Assembly: GCF_000327385.1 (NCBI RefSeq)
Contig: NW_008706849.1
Coordinates: 104,184-168,183 of the forward strand
Direction: 5' to 3'
Length of the DNA: 64,000 nucleotides
DNA from: Lottia gigantea
Lineage: Eukaryota > Mollusca > Gastropoda > Lottiidae
The translations under genes and the position numbers were made by a program. Position 1 is the stretch's first letter. Each line of letters starts with the position of its first letter. This document shows, piece after piece, positions 36,301 through 48,900 of this stretch. The notes under the pieces were generated by a model, which saw only the letters and a list, made by a program, of their open reading frames with translations, was not told the DNA's origin and ran no database searches.

Positions 36301-39300
36301 TCTAAATCTATCAGATGACAATAAAATTGATAGTGAGTTGTATTGAAACCTACTCAGTAATCTGTTGATTAATCAATACAACTCAGTAATCTAAATCTAC
36401 CAATGACAATAAAATCGATAGTGAGTTGTATTGAAAACTACTCAGTAATCTGTTAATTAAACAATACAACTCAGTAATCTCAATCTACCAATGACAATAA
36501 AATGTATAGTGAGTTGTATTGAAAACTACTCAGTAATCTGTTAATTAAACAATACAACTCAGTAATCTAAATCTACCAATGACAATTAAATTGATAGTGA
36601 GTTGTATTGAAAACTACTCAGTAATCCGTTGATTAAACAATACAAATCAGTAATCTAAATCTATTAGATGATAATAAAATTGATAGTGAGTTGTATTGAA
36701 ACCTACTCAGTAATCAGTTGATTAAAATTGTACTCAGTAATCTAAATCTACTTATGATCTATAATAAAATTGATAGTGAGTTGTATTGAAACCTACTCAG
36801 TAATCTGTTGATTAAAGAATACTACTCAGTAATCTAAATCTATTAGATGATAATAAAATTGATAGTGAGTTGTATTGAAAACTACTCAGTAATCTGTTGA
36901 TGAATGAATACTACTCAGTAATCTGTTGAATAAATAATACTACTCAGTAATCAGTTGATTCAAGAATACAACCCAGTAATCAATAACAACCAAATAGAAA
37001 GTCCATTGAATTTAAACAATTGAGACATAGATTTAAACTTACTTTAAAACTATCTCTTGGGTACAAAAATGAAAATAACTTGAGAATAGCTGATCTGGAA
37101 TGTAGAATGATAAGAAGCAAATAAACACATTTTATAAAGGAAAGCACCAAAAGAAAAAAAAGTTAATTCTAGATTTAAAAATTGTATGAGCATGAGATTA
37201 AATTACTTGGTTGATTTCAAGTCCAAATTTTACGTAAAATTGTCGTATAATTTCAGCTCTACTCGAATAAGTTTGTAGCAGGTTTGCTTATGAGGTGGGG
37301 CATGTTCACCCTTTTAGAACACCTGAAGCCACACTACGACTGTGTTTGTCAATCTGTCACTTGTCAGCTGTCTCTTGGATAACAAAAAACTACTTACATT
37401 TTCGGTCGACCACCAACAATATTGCATAAACCAGGTGCTGCAAAAATAAATTTCAATGGACATTTATATGAATATCTATCATCTTGAATATAAAATATCA
37501 TTACAAATAACCATCATATCGGCACACTAATATTCTCTTTAAAAAATCATCTTGTAACACCTATGGCAAACTTTAAGGCAAATTTGTTAGAGCATATTCA
37601 TAAGCTACCACAATATTTGGTACTATATCTATTATTCAAGAGTACCGGCTAGAAAGAGTGCAAATTGGTAATTCAATGCCTTAGTGAGTGTATTGGAAAC
37701 ACGTCTTTTTGTACCATCCCTTTTTCCAGTCTATAGTTTGATTCCTGTAATTTGAGAAAACAGGACTAGTTTATGGCATCAACATGGCAACTACAGTTTA
37801 AGTCAAATGATATTTAAATTCAATGAGGTCATATTAAGGTTAAAGTGGTTCTCTTACCCATTCCAGTACCAGCAGGAGCCACTTCTCTGGAAAAGAATTC
37901 CAAAGCTTTCTTTTCATCATGTTGTACAGCCAACCATAATACTGCTTCTCTTGTTCCCTAATTAATATTCATGATAAAATTATTAACTACAATATATCTT
38001 AAATGTCCAACATCGAAAATTTTATCAAAACTGCTGACCATCAGTTAAGCTAAGAAGCGTCAAGTCAAATTCTTTCAGTTGTTATGGTTCCTTCTGTTAA
38101 TCACATGGTTCAGAAGAGTAGGACGTAAAACTCCATTCATTTCATTTCATTTTCTTTCTGTTAATCTACTAGTGTAAGACCACAAATTATCCATAGACAA
38201 AATTAAAAGAAGCTAATCCTCCTTTCATTCGACTGGTCAATCATTTACAACCTGTAAAACGCGGGACCTTGATCTCTTGATCAATCTGAGCGACAGATAA
38301 AAACCAATACAAACGGGTGGACGTCATAATTCTGTAACGGATGGAAAATATTACGCTTAGTTTTGACACATAACACACATATTGGGTTGATAATGAACAA
38401 TCATACCTTAGGAACTAATGAGTTAGGACCATACATATGTTCTGTACCTAATATCTCTATATTGATATCTTTAAAATCAGGTAAACTCAACTGTTGGAAT
38501 ATTCTTTGGCATCTACAATCAAACAACAGATATATAGTTATCAAAACCAAATGAAAGCAAGTCTTATTACTGTACCTGATTGCAATAAGAAAGGCCAAGA
38601 CAAAAAAGACACAAAGAAGTGTGCAATAAGGGGAATTTTGGTTTTCAAGGTTTGGATGGCAGCCCCCCCTAACGATCATTTCTAAAGGGTACAAACCTTT
38701 TAATAATAGCATGAGCAGTTTTTTCTACTTTTAATTTGGAATGAGGTCCACCAACACAGACCACAGCTGTTGATCTAAAACCATCAGCATATGTTGCACT
38801 AACCTAAACCATACAAAAATATTGAAAACAAAATAAATATGTCAAGAAAAGTAATTGCTTTTGGTAAATTATACTGTATACTGTATTCATTATCTCTACT
38901 TCATAGTATATTATCAAATTAAGATCAATGCCAAGAGGTTTTGCCAAGGACCAGCTGATAGAAAGGATCCTCATGAACCTAAGTGGTTATCCTTGTTTGT
39001 TTCTTACGTTTTTTTTTTATTGATTAAAAGAATTGTTTAGAAACAACATACCTTTAGCTCCCCAGAAGGTGGCTTCCCTCGCGCCCCAAGAACAATAACT
39101 CTGTCTTCTGCTACTTGTTCTAATCTGACGTCTGTGAAATCGCAGACTACATCTGGTAAGAAATAATGACTAGGATCACCAACTTCATATAATAACTGTT
39201 CAGCTACGGTTGCTAGGGAGACCAAACCACCTGTTCCATGAGGTTTAGTTATAATACAATGGCCGTCACTTCCTACTTCTGCTATGGGAAATCCAATATT

Positions 39301-42300
39301 ATCCCTGAAATGTAAAAACTTCGATAAATGGCTGCCCTAAATTAACCTTTTTATTACCAGACCATAAGACTGCATACGAAACTATATATGGTTCTTACAT
39401 GGAAATAACACACACAAAAGTAGTTTACAGCCATTTTGAAAACCTTAACTAAATAAGTCAAATCTACTTTTGTAAAATTGAAGTGGAACCAGATCTAATG
39501 CAGCTTGTAAAGCAAATATGAAGATGACTATATTCATAGCTTTGTAGCTGCCCATTTCAGGTAAAATGAAAATGGAAAATGAAAAGAGCGAGATGTCTTT
39601 ACCTTACCAATGTGTAACTTTATGCCAATCTGTAAATATTCCTCCAGTTACTTGTGGACCACATTCTATTAAATGACCAGCCAAACTACAAAAGAATTAA
39701 CAACAATCAGGCTAAGAAAATGAAGTTATATAATAAGGTATCAAGCACAGGCAAGCTGCACCACAGTCTGTAGCACTTTTGACCTATCTAATCTATAACT
39801 CGAAACGATCTCAGCGCTAGGATGTCCTAGAATCAATGTTAGAAAATAAGAACCTAGGACATCCTAGCGCTAAGATCGTTTCGAGAATATGTGGCCTGGT
39901 TGCTTTTCATGCCCTTTCCACCAGGGTTCAATTTTAACAGTATCGCATCACAGTTTGTGAGTCAAAATGACCTCTTTTGCGATCCAATATTTCCAATAAT
40001 TAGCCAAAATTAAAATTTATCATCAAATCATATTCGTAAAAATTTCTGCCAAAACTAAAAATACACTGCAAAACACAGCAGTCTCTATAAACAAACATCA
40101 TTAGCAAGATCAATCTAAAGTCTTCACCTGGAACATTTAGAATTGCTACCCAATTTTTATGATATATGTCAATCAAAGTTGATTAGGTTTGATTGATTTG
40201 CCAAACTTAATTATTCAAAACTGAAATCTGGCACAACAAGTTGCTAATCAAATTTTTTATCTAAATTGAACTCTGCTCTCAAAGGATTAAAAAAAAACCA
40301 TGACCTATGATAGGATCAAAATCATTACCTCTAGTGACCAAAAGGACATTATCAAAATGGATATGAAAAATAATAATCACCTGCCTGCTGCTAATAAATC
40401 AAACTGATCCATAGTCCATTGAAACTACAATACAAAACAATGAGGGAACTTTTGTCAGAAAAGCAACATGAGTCTACTCTTTCTCAACTATGCCAGGATA
40501 TTGACCATGCAGCCTTTAACTGGCTTAAGTTTTCTAGCCAGCCTTTTTAACCTGCATTACTGACAGCTGAAAACCAGATTAATAAATCATGGCTGCTGCT
40601 CAGATCCATCAATCTAGATATCTAATAAATAACACAACTCTCTTTTCATATATATGGGATATCTCTCAAAACAATTTGTGAATCTGACCCGTTTCTCAAA
40701 GAACTGTACTTACATTATGAATAAGGGGAGCTAATGCTAAGGCACTATCAGCACATCTTCCTGTTATAACAACATCAGCTCCTAAATCTAAGGCACGAGC
40801 TATTGGACCAGCACTGAAAATAAAAATGATGACAGCCTGTGTTCAGTGGCGTTTTTACAGGGGGACCAGGGGCTTGAGGCTGACATAGAAGTATGTTTGC
40901 TAACATTATGGACATTCGAAAGTAATTCTTGATGGCTTTGAAACATGTAATGTATAAATCCAAGATTCTTACACAACACCACAATCTGAATATTCATTTA
41001 TAAAAATCATCAGTTTGCAGCAACAAGAGCCATCAGTTTGTATCAACAAAAGCCATCAGTTTGCAGCAACAAAAGTCATCAGTTTGCATCAACAAAAGCC
41101 ATCAATTTGTATCAACAAAAGCCATCAGTTTGTATCAACATAAGCCATCAGTTTGCATCAACATAAGCCATCAGTTTGCATCAACAAAAGCCATCAGTTT
41201 GCATCAACAAAAGCCATCAGTTTGCATCAACAAAAGCCATCAGTTTGCATCAACAAAAGCCATCAGTTTGTATTCTATCAGTTTGTATCAACAAAAGTCA
41301 TCAGTTTGTATCAACAAAAGCCATTATTTTGTATCCACAAAGGCCATTATTTTGTATCCACAAAGGCCACCGCTTTGTATCTACTTCTTGTACATCCGTT
41401 CGAGAGGACTAGAGAGTGGAAAGAAGAATGGTCTTGTAGTGATGCTCTCCATTTGAAAATATATTCATCTATTCTATGATATAATATTTAATGAACTTGT
41501 TTTCATAAACTTGAAAGGATTTGAAATTTAGAACATACTGTCAAATGTACAACAAAAAAAGAAAAATTAAAAAAAAAAATCAATAAAAGAGTAACATGAC
41601 TGTATATTTACTTACCCAAAATATGCATTCATACTATGTATACTAGAAGGCAATTGCTTCCCTGTGTGCATATCTGTTATTCCTAATTTTTCTAACTCAC
41701 CCAACTAAAAAATAATGATTAAAAGACAATTAGGTCTGTATTTCTTTCAATGACTGCGTCTTGTTTTGGGCTTTCATTCATAAAATTTAATCTGTTTTAG
41801 AAAAGTCCAACATGTTTCAAGACCACAAAGGCCCCCTCTTCAGGCAAAGACACACATGAAATGTCAGTTGAAGTCACTTTCCTTGGTAGTTGCTACATCT
41901 CATGTAGTAGGAATCCAATATGGCTTCATAAAATGATGATCAATGATGAAGCAGTAGTCCAAAAGTTTAGACAAATGTTCATTAAATTAGAAGAAAACGA
42001 ACCATTACACAAAGTTTTTTACAGCTCCACTTTAGTTGATCCAAATGGGTGTTTGTCACCCACCAACCCAGATTAGAACTGCCGATCGTCATTAAATCAA
42101 GCAAGTGATGTTTATAACCAACTAAACTACAGTCAGAGAACAACCTCATGAAAGTCTTGTCATCTACATTCCCTCCTCATTCCCAAACTCCAAAAAAGAG
42201 AAACCCTAAACAGATCTAACCTTTGGCATGAGATCATCTCCCTGTATAACAGCAATATTTAAATCTACACCAGATCTGTCACAGACATCTTGTAGAGCTT

Positions 42301-45300
42301 GACCACAGCCCATAGGATTAACACCTCCTGCATTACTGATAATCTTAATACCTGAATAAATCAATACCAAAACCAAGTTTAATGATTTCAGCTAATTCAT
42401 GAATTTGAAGTGTTATGGCATTCTTAAAGGGACATTCAGCTTATTTTTGCAGGTTGAAAATTTTTTTTACTCAAATTTGTGAAAAACTATAAACGAAAAT
42501 CTATAGAAATGTGTCTCTTAACTAAAAAAAATCCAATTGTTGATTTTTTAACACCAAAAATATTTTAAAAGTTTAAGTAACTTTGTTATGCTTTTGGAAA
42601 AATGTTACACAAACTACTTCACAGATCTAAGTAAACTAGATATTGTGAGGGTTCAACTAATAATATCAAGCCATTATTAAGCCAAACACCAAAACGAGAT
42701 CAAACTGCTTTATTACCTTTCGTTTTTAATTAAAAAATTCAGTTTTTAGAAGTAGATACATAGATATAAATAGCATACTTTAGAAATATTTTCAGATATA
42801 ATTTACAATGTTTTTGATAATGAAAATATTTTACAAAAAAAGCAGAATGCCCCTTTAAAATATAAATGGACATTTCTGGTGCTGTGTCCATGCAGTAGAA
42901 AACGGATGCAAATCCTGTTGTGACCTGATCCATTATGTGTTCCCTTAAGCTATTTTCTACTCTATCGATAATTCAACATGCACATTATCCATTACTGTTT
43001 TTAGACGGCATTGAAATCAACACTTCAATATACATAGAAATCATTTTATGTGAAATTCCACTAATTTCATATATCTATAGAATTGAGAATTTTAAAGTGA
43101 TATTATGTCTTAGAATTAGCAAAAAATTTAAGAATTTTAAACTTGGCAAATAAGAGCCAGTCAATATACCTGGTGTCATAAATAACATAACAGGATCCTT
43201 ATATAATCCAATAAATCCACAAAAATTAGTAATTATCCATAAATATACAATTAACTATTGAAAAACGCTTAATATTAAGATTAAGCTTTTTTCAATGATT
43301 ACTTAGTTTTATGACTTTTCCAATTTTCCAGATTTTACAGGGATTCCATTGTAACTTTATGACACCAGGTAAGTTCACTGATGAATATATACTCTTATTG
43401 ACCATATTTTATGTTCATTCTAAGACGTAGTATCACTTTAAGACTTATTCATCAGATGATTAAACAATTCTACCTTTCTTTTTAATATCTTTTATAAATG
43501 GTGCCATACAAATCTGTACAAAATCAGGAGCATAGCCCAATGCCTGAAAATATATTTTGAAGGAGATAAAGTCACAGGCTTTTCTCGAAGATCTTATCTA
43601 TTTATAACAGAGTATCTTAAATTGACGAGACTTGGATAATTCTGGACACCCATTGATTTGAAGGCGCAAATTTCGACGATGAGCTGTGAACACTATTACT
43701 GATTATCTCAGTAATAAAATTCCAGTTTCTTAGACTAAAATATGATTGGTTAAAAAAATGGCCTACCTGTCCCTTTAAGAATCATTGAAATTCATGATTT
43801 ACCATTTTATCAATTGATTATGTGAATTCTTAATATTTTCTGCTTTTGAAAATCATCACCCCCATATTTCATCACCCATTGAATGTATATTTAATAAAAT
43901 AAAATCAATTTGTAGGCTATAACTTACAGGGTTTTTATGTTTAGCTGCAGTTAGAAGTGACATGGTAATTTCTGATAAATAATCAAACATTATATAATCT
44001 ACATTAGAACCATAGATTAGTTGAGGAGCTGAAAAATACAAAATCAATTTAGTGTGAAAAATAATTTTTTAGAAATAACTTTGTGTGACCTAATATGAAA
44101 TGAGATGTGGATATTTTTTTTAAAATAGAGAGAAATGAAGTGTTGCTCCTGAATGGGCAATGTCATGCAGTGTGCAATGATGGATATTTGCCTCGACAAT
44201 TGTATTGACCATTGTCTATTTACATCTGTAAAAGAATCTTAAATGTGCAAAATCTGTAGCACTATTGTTTCATCTATAACAACTGTATGACAGGGGAGAG
44301 TCTTGCTCCTACCCAGGAACAAGCCCCTAGATTTTCGTAATGAAAATTGGCATTGTACAAATTGATGCTATCAGTGTCCCTGGTACACATAAAAAGTTTA
44401 GAAAACCTCTTTACAATCTCTATATTTAACAACCTATGTAACAGTTGTGATATAGACAATGGAAACATTATTCAAAACAAGATTTTCAGTGGTATCAAAA
44501 AATACTTTAGACTCTAAACATAATGGCCACACTTCAGGCTCCTAACAACTGGCACACTTCTATCATAAAACTACAAAGGGACTTGTACAGTTAAAACTTG
44601 TCCTGGGATACTTGAGACAATCTGTCTCATAATAATGAGGTAATAAGTCAATCATTATCAAATCATGAAGGTGTTAAACAGGCTGATTTCCCACCTGTTT
44701 ACAACTTTAGCTATAAGGATAGAGTAGCCTAATCAGACCCAGACTGGGATCACTGTCACCAATGCCTAGAGTAAAACACTTCAAAGACCTATTTCAATGA
44801 CTTCACACCCAGGCCAGTGCTTTCTTGGTGACCTCATTCCTCATCACAAGTTAACACCGTGTTAACTGGGTTTTATTCAGAAGCTAAAAAGTTAATGAGG
44901 TATAACAATGAAGCAAATGGCTTCCTGAAGTGCAGGTACAAGAAACTTGATCTCAATGGGATTAATTAAGACATATGTTGTGATTGTCTAGTTATCTAAA
45001 CATAACAATCCGTTTATGACAGTTTGTATTTTTCATGACTTCTTTTCTGTCAGTTAGAATCAGCTCCTGTCTCAATTTAGGTGAAGTCAACTCAAGGTAA
45101 GTTTTAGAGAGAAAATAGTAACAATGTGTCCATAGTATATTATATAGACACAGCTTTATGGAACAACAATCACTGGTTAAAGTACTCACAATTGCTAAAT
45201 GCCATTGAAAAAAACTTTGCCAGTAAGATATAAGAAAATTAATGATTAAGCTAATGTGAAATTTCAACATGATAATTTTATTTTTATTTTTAAGCAACTT

Positions 45301-45758
45301 TTTACTATAAAACAATATGGGCTTCCTTAAGTTCTTTATTGAAAGTTGTCAGCGGTACGCCAAAAAAGTAACAGAACCACAAAGAAATTTTCAATGCAAC
45401 GTTAATTTGAAATTCTCAGTGCATGTTGTGAAATGTTATATTCTTCACTTTGTTTCAGTTAAAAAAATGTTTTGTGTAGATCTACAAAAATACTTTGAGT
45501 GATAAATAGTTTGAACTTTGACCTTGTCACTTTGTTTACAATTTTTAATCGACAAAGAACAAAACACACACCGGCGACTGCTGTATCTCCCCAGAAACCA
45601 CACGCACAACCGATTTTCACTGTCTTCCCTCGAATCAGCTGAGAGTAGCATCTTCTTTTGTTTAATCTGTCAGGGTAATTAACCGAGTTACGTATTAAAA
45701 GCAACTTATTAAAGTTATTCAATGTGGTAATCCTCTTGCAGCTACTGAGGGCAGCCAT
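33372..45758 (-). CDS. AtuA-like (DUF1446 family) protein with mitochondrial presequence, complete
   Basis: Eighteen coding exons: 45758-45572, 44028-43928, 43543-43474, 42351-42221, 41704-41616, 40813-40714, 40424-40381, 39685-39608, 39304-39052, 38803-38697, 38512-38407, 37957-37858, 37437-37398, 37094-37043, 36112-35908, 35313-35190, 34343-34253, 33452-33372. All splice in frame to 652 residues. Family motifs: [77 protein letters not shown] and, in the C-terminal domain, [16 protein letters not shown]. AtuA-type proteins occur in bacterial acyclic-terpene (geraniol/citronellol) and related acyl-CoA catabolism; their reaction is not established. The first about 45 residues ([19 protein letters not shown]... 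RRCYSQ) are basic, hydroxylated and acid-free up to about residue 29, like a mitochondrial presequence. Head-to-head with JIP. Dense introns argue against contamination. Confidence 0.93.
33928..34013. mobile_element. Palindromic MITE-like element fragment (copy 3 of 3)
   Basis: ACACAACCAGTTTGGTCCGC, TTGAATCTTGCGTTAAATCT and AAGATTATCACTTTGCTG match the left arm of 32650-32960; the rest is absent. In the last intron of the AtuA-like gene. Confidence 0.55.
36160..36990. repeat. ~88-bp tandem array in AtuA-like intron, about 8 copies
   Basis: Units contain ACTCAGTAATCTAAATCTA, a short A-rich link and GATAGTGAGTTGTATTGAAA. CAATACAACTCAGTAATC and its partner GAGTTGTATTG are inverted within the unit, so single strands could form small hairpins. 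It occupies the intron between exons 37094-37043 and 36112-35908. Confidence 0.9.
39799..39885. repeat. Near-perfect 32-bp inverted repeat (hairpin)
   Basis: Arms 39799-39830 and 39854-39885 pair at 31 of 32 positions (left arm begins CTCGAAACGATCTCAGCGCT, right arm ends AAGATCGTTTCGAG), separated by 23 nt. It lies in the AtuA-like intron between exons 40424-40381 and 39685-39608. It could be a tiny recently inserted foldback element or a structured intronic RNA; nothing distinguishes these here. Confidence 0.9.
41020..41385. repeat. 23-bp minisatellite in AtuA-like intron, about 16 copies
   Basis: Head-to-tail GCCATCAGTTTGTATCAAC plus AAAA, with T/C variation (TGTATC or TGCATC) and a drift to CACAAAGGCCATTATTTTG at the right end. 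Repetition keeps several plus-strand frames open; none is supported as coding. Between exons 41704-41616 and 40813-40714. Confidence 0.93.
42424..42858. mobile_element. TTAA-3 MITE-like element, complete 435-bp copy
   Basis: TTAAAGGGACATTCAGCTTA at the left and AGCAGAATGCCCCTTTAA at the right, TTAA on both sides. Interior includes GCTTTTGGAAAAATGTTACA and TTAGAAATATTTTCAGATAT. In the AtuA-like intron between exons 43543-43474 and 42351-42221. Confidence 0.85.
43160..43441. mobile_element. TTAA-4 MITE-like element
   Basis: Ends TAAGACGTAGTATCACTTTAA and contains TATAATCCAATAAATCCACA, GTAAGTTCACTGATGAATAT and a mirrored GTCATAAATAACATAACAGG / TGTAACTTTATGACACCAGG pair. The left boundary is approximate. 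It ends about 30 bp downstream of the donor of exon 43543-43474. Confidence 0.7.
43597..43779. mobile_element. TTAA-2 MITE-like element, right half
   Basis: GATAATTCTGGACACCCATTG, GAACACTATTACTGATT and the terminus CTACCTGTCCCTTTAA match the family; the left half is missing. In the AtuA-like intron between exons 44028-43928 and 43543-43474. Confidence 0.7.
44029..45571. other. AtuA-like intron 1
   Basis: About 1.5 kb without recognisable exons. It contains a right-half TTAA-1 fragment at about 44337-44430 (GAAAATTGGCATTGTACAAA to CCTCTTTACAATCTC). The rest is AT-rich single-copy-looking sequence. Confidence 0.6.
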
Positions 45759-45975
45759 GTTGAATTTGCTCTAATTCTGTATGCGCATGCGTGATCACAT
45801 GACAGACTATGATTACTTTTGCAATATGGACGACGTTTAATGTCAGATGAAAATAAATTCTGTGACGTATAGGACATATTTTGTGGTTCTTGGTTATGTT
45901 TTAGCACTCACATAATGTTTTTTTCTTAGAACTTAGTGTAACTGTTTTTAAGGTGTAAAGGAATAAGCCACCATC
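45759..45975. promoter_or_regulatory. Head-to-head promoter between AtuA-like and JIP, with NRF1-like site
   Basis: Only 217 bp separate the divergent start codons, so both 5' UTRs (or parts) and a shared promoter must fit here unless upstream exons exist. TGCGCATGCG at 45782-45791 is a palindromic NRF1-type core, the factor that drives many nuclear genes for mitochondrial proteins. CAACATGGCTGC over the AtuA-like start codon resembles a YY1 site, and a TCACATGA E-box-like word lies at 45795-45802. There is no TATA box. Sites are pattern matches only. Confidence 0.6.
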
Positions 45976-48900
45976 ATGGCTGAGACGGTGTACGGCACCA
46001 TAGAAGAGGGACACGTTATGTCTGAAAAAGTGCAGTCTCTGGCTTCGACTGTTTACAAGGAATTTGAGAAAATGATACAAAAATATGACGAAGACGTTGT
46101 TAAAGAACTTATGCCTTTAGTTGTTGGCATCTTGGAAAGTTTAGACATTTCTTATATTGAGAAGCAAGAAATTGAGGTTGAACTAGAATTAATTAGAGAT
46201 GATAATGAACAGTTATTGACCCAATATGAAAGAGAAAAACAGCTTCGAAAAGCCTCAGAACAGGTTTGTATACTGTAATAACCTAGTAGATCTATTGTTT
46301 ATTACTTGCTTATAATAGATAATTGTATTTGAGATATTTTATCAATGAAACCTAACTTCAAATCAGAGGCTCTGATACTGGAGTGCTGTAGATAGGCCTA
46401 GTAGCTTGTGACAACTTACTGCCAGTTAACCTACAAGTCCTTATTAATCAGCTTTAAATGTCAGCTGTCACTAAGCTCATTAATGTTATTGTATCAATAA
46501 GCAGAATGATCATTGTTTCTCCTTATATATCATTTCAGAAATATCTGGAAATGGAAGATGCCATTGAAGGTGATAAAAAGAGTATGGAAGATAAAGTTGA
46601 GAGTATGGAATCTATTATTAGAATGTTGGAATTAAAGGCAAGGAATGCTGCAGATCATGGTGAGGATCAATAACAGAGATTATTTTTATAACATTTAATG
46701 TTGCTAAAATCTTTGCAAGATTGATAAAGTTTAAAGACTCAAAAGTTCAGAATGATAAGGCACCCTAGAGTAGAATTAGTACCTGGTATGGAAACTTATA
46801 CTACAAAGTGATGTGAACAACATTTCAAAATTATCTTATTAGACCAATACTATGCCAACATCTATGCATTTTATAGAGGTTCCTTTTAGTTTTATCTATA
46901 GCAGCTTTTGCTATAGTGATGATGTCGTAAATCGCTTACATTTAGTGAAATTGCAAGAGCTACAGACATCTGATGAAAAATTGGAATCGTGCATAGCGAT
47001 GATATCACTTATCAGTGTCTGCAATACACATGAAAAAAAATTTGAAAACCTGTTAACAATCTCTTTAAGGAGTAACTGCACATTAATTCTAGACCTTGCA
47101 CACAAAGTAAGGGTCAAGAAAGCTTTGCTAATATTAGGTCAAACTGTAGATATAGTCCGGTCATAATCTAGCTTATGCAACCTGCTTGATAAATTAGCAT
47201 GTTATCTTGTTTATTTTAGTCACAAGATTAGAAGAAAAAGAATCAGAAATGAAGAAAGAATATAATAAATTACATGAAAGATACACAGAGGTATTAATTA
47301 TATCATTTATTCTCAACTCATTAAGTCATTTGCTTGGTTGTTTTCAAGAATGATGATTGAGAGACTTAATCCTTGCTTGTGCTTGGAAATGTGTCATGTG
47401 CCCAATCTGAAAGATGACAGTCCATTTTCAAGAGGTTTGAAGAGAATTTAACGTCCTTGAAAATCCTAGGTGTTATAGAATAGGGTCTTCTGTAAAAGAA
47501 CTGGCTTAAGTCACAAGTAGAGACCATGGATTTGATCCAGTAAAAAAAACAAAATTTTTGATAAAATGATAATATTAAAAGTTAAATTTGACAAAAAATA
47601 TTGTGCATCATCTCCATTTAGAATATTGAACAGCCACATCTAATCCTTTATTTTCCTTTATTGTAGTTATTTAAAACCCATATGGATTATATGGAACGAA
47701 CTAAGATCTTAATGGGAACAGATAAATTAGCAGAACTCACAGGAAACAGTCCAAGAATAAAGTAAGTCGAAATGGAAATAACCGTAGTAGATTGTATAAG
47801 CTTCTATGAACTGTTCAACTTATTATGACTAGTTAATTTTATCAAACTTGCAGAGGCAGAAGTTGAAAAATCGCTCCATGCTTTTCTAGATTATCACATA
47901 TTCCTCACTGTCACTAATCATTGGTCCTTTCTTTCAGGGGTTTCCAGTTGCCCAATTTACGACCAGTTAGTATGATATTGAACTCTAGTGAAACTCCAAA
48001 TAGAGGTGATAATAGCCCAGTGACGTTTGATATAACAACACCTTCCAGTGGTAAAGATTCTAATGTCAGTATCAAGAGTGAACTGGGTGATTTAGAATCT
48101 GTGGATTCCAATCGACTCAATTCCACAGCACTGACGGGTGAGTGTAAAGTTGATACCAGTGATAAAGATCAGATGACTGATGTAATCAACATGGCAGATG
48201 GCAGTACTACCACAACTAATACAAGTAGGCTAAAATCTAAATCATCCCGCATTAACCTCTCCATGCATCCTCACGCTTGCCGCAAACTCATGTTTAACTC
48301 ATCTTGCCTTAACCATACATCTAAAACATCCTCATCATCTCATGCTAAACTTTATCTACAACTCTCTACAGATTTTCTTGAGACTTCTGCTTCCTTTAGC
48401 TTTTTACCATTCTTTCAATAATGTTCAGGGCTTTTTTGGTATATAACATTTTAGCATCACATATTTTTTCAAATTTTCCTAGAACATTTTAACAAAAACA
48501 CAAAATAAACAGTGCTAACATATAGGTAACTTACATAGCATGTGCTTATTTATTTTGGCATGTGCTTATTTATATGGCATGTGTTAATATACTATAACAT
48601 GTGTTAATTGATTTTAGTATGTGTTAATTTATTTTAGACTGAATAATTACCTAGATTGTTGGTTTTAAGGTCTGTTCTCAAATTAAGTCATGGCTCTTTT
48701 AGTAATTAGTCTGTATCATTTCAAAAACAATTTTACAACATTTTGGTGCGCCATTGATGCCTGTATATTTCTGTTCAGATCTATCATGTCAAGGTCCATT
48801 TGAGCCGCTGGCGGAAATTGCAAATTTCAGTTGGTGTCCTCAAGTCCGCTGAATTCTGCAGTCCTGCTAGTGATAGGGTTGGGATTAGCCCCCGTTTATA

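Noticed and set aside
40845-40900. CAGTGGCGTTTTTACAGGGG as the end of a hAT element
   Set aside because: Resembles a hAT tip but I could not find a matching inverted end nearby.
41061-41479. Three overlapping plus-strand ORFs of about 80-130 codons rich in ICINKSHQ
   Set aside because: Translation of the 23-bp array in an AtuA-like intron; three frames of the same repeat.
33372-45758. AtuA-like gene as bacterial contamination or recent transfer
   Set aside because: Eighteen exons with canonical splice sites, base composition like its neighbours and host MITEs in its introns; it is a resident gene.
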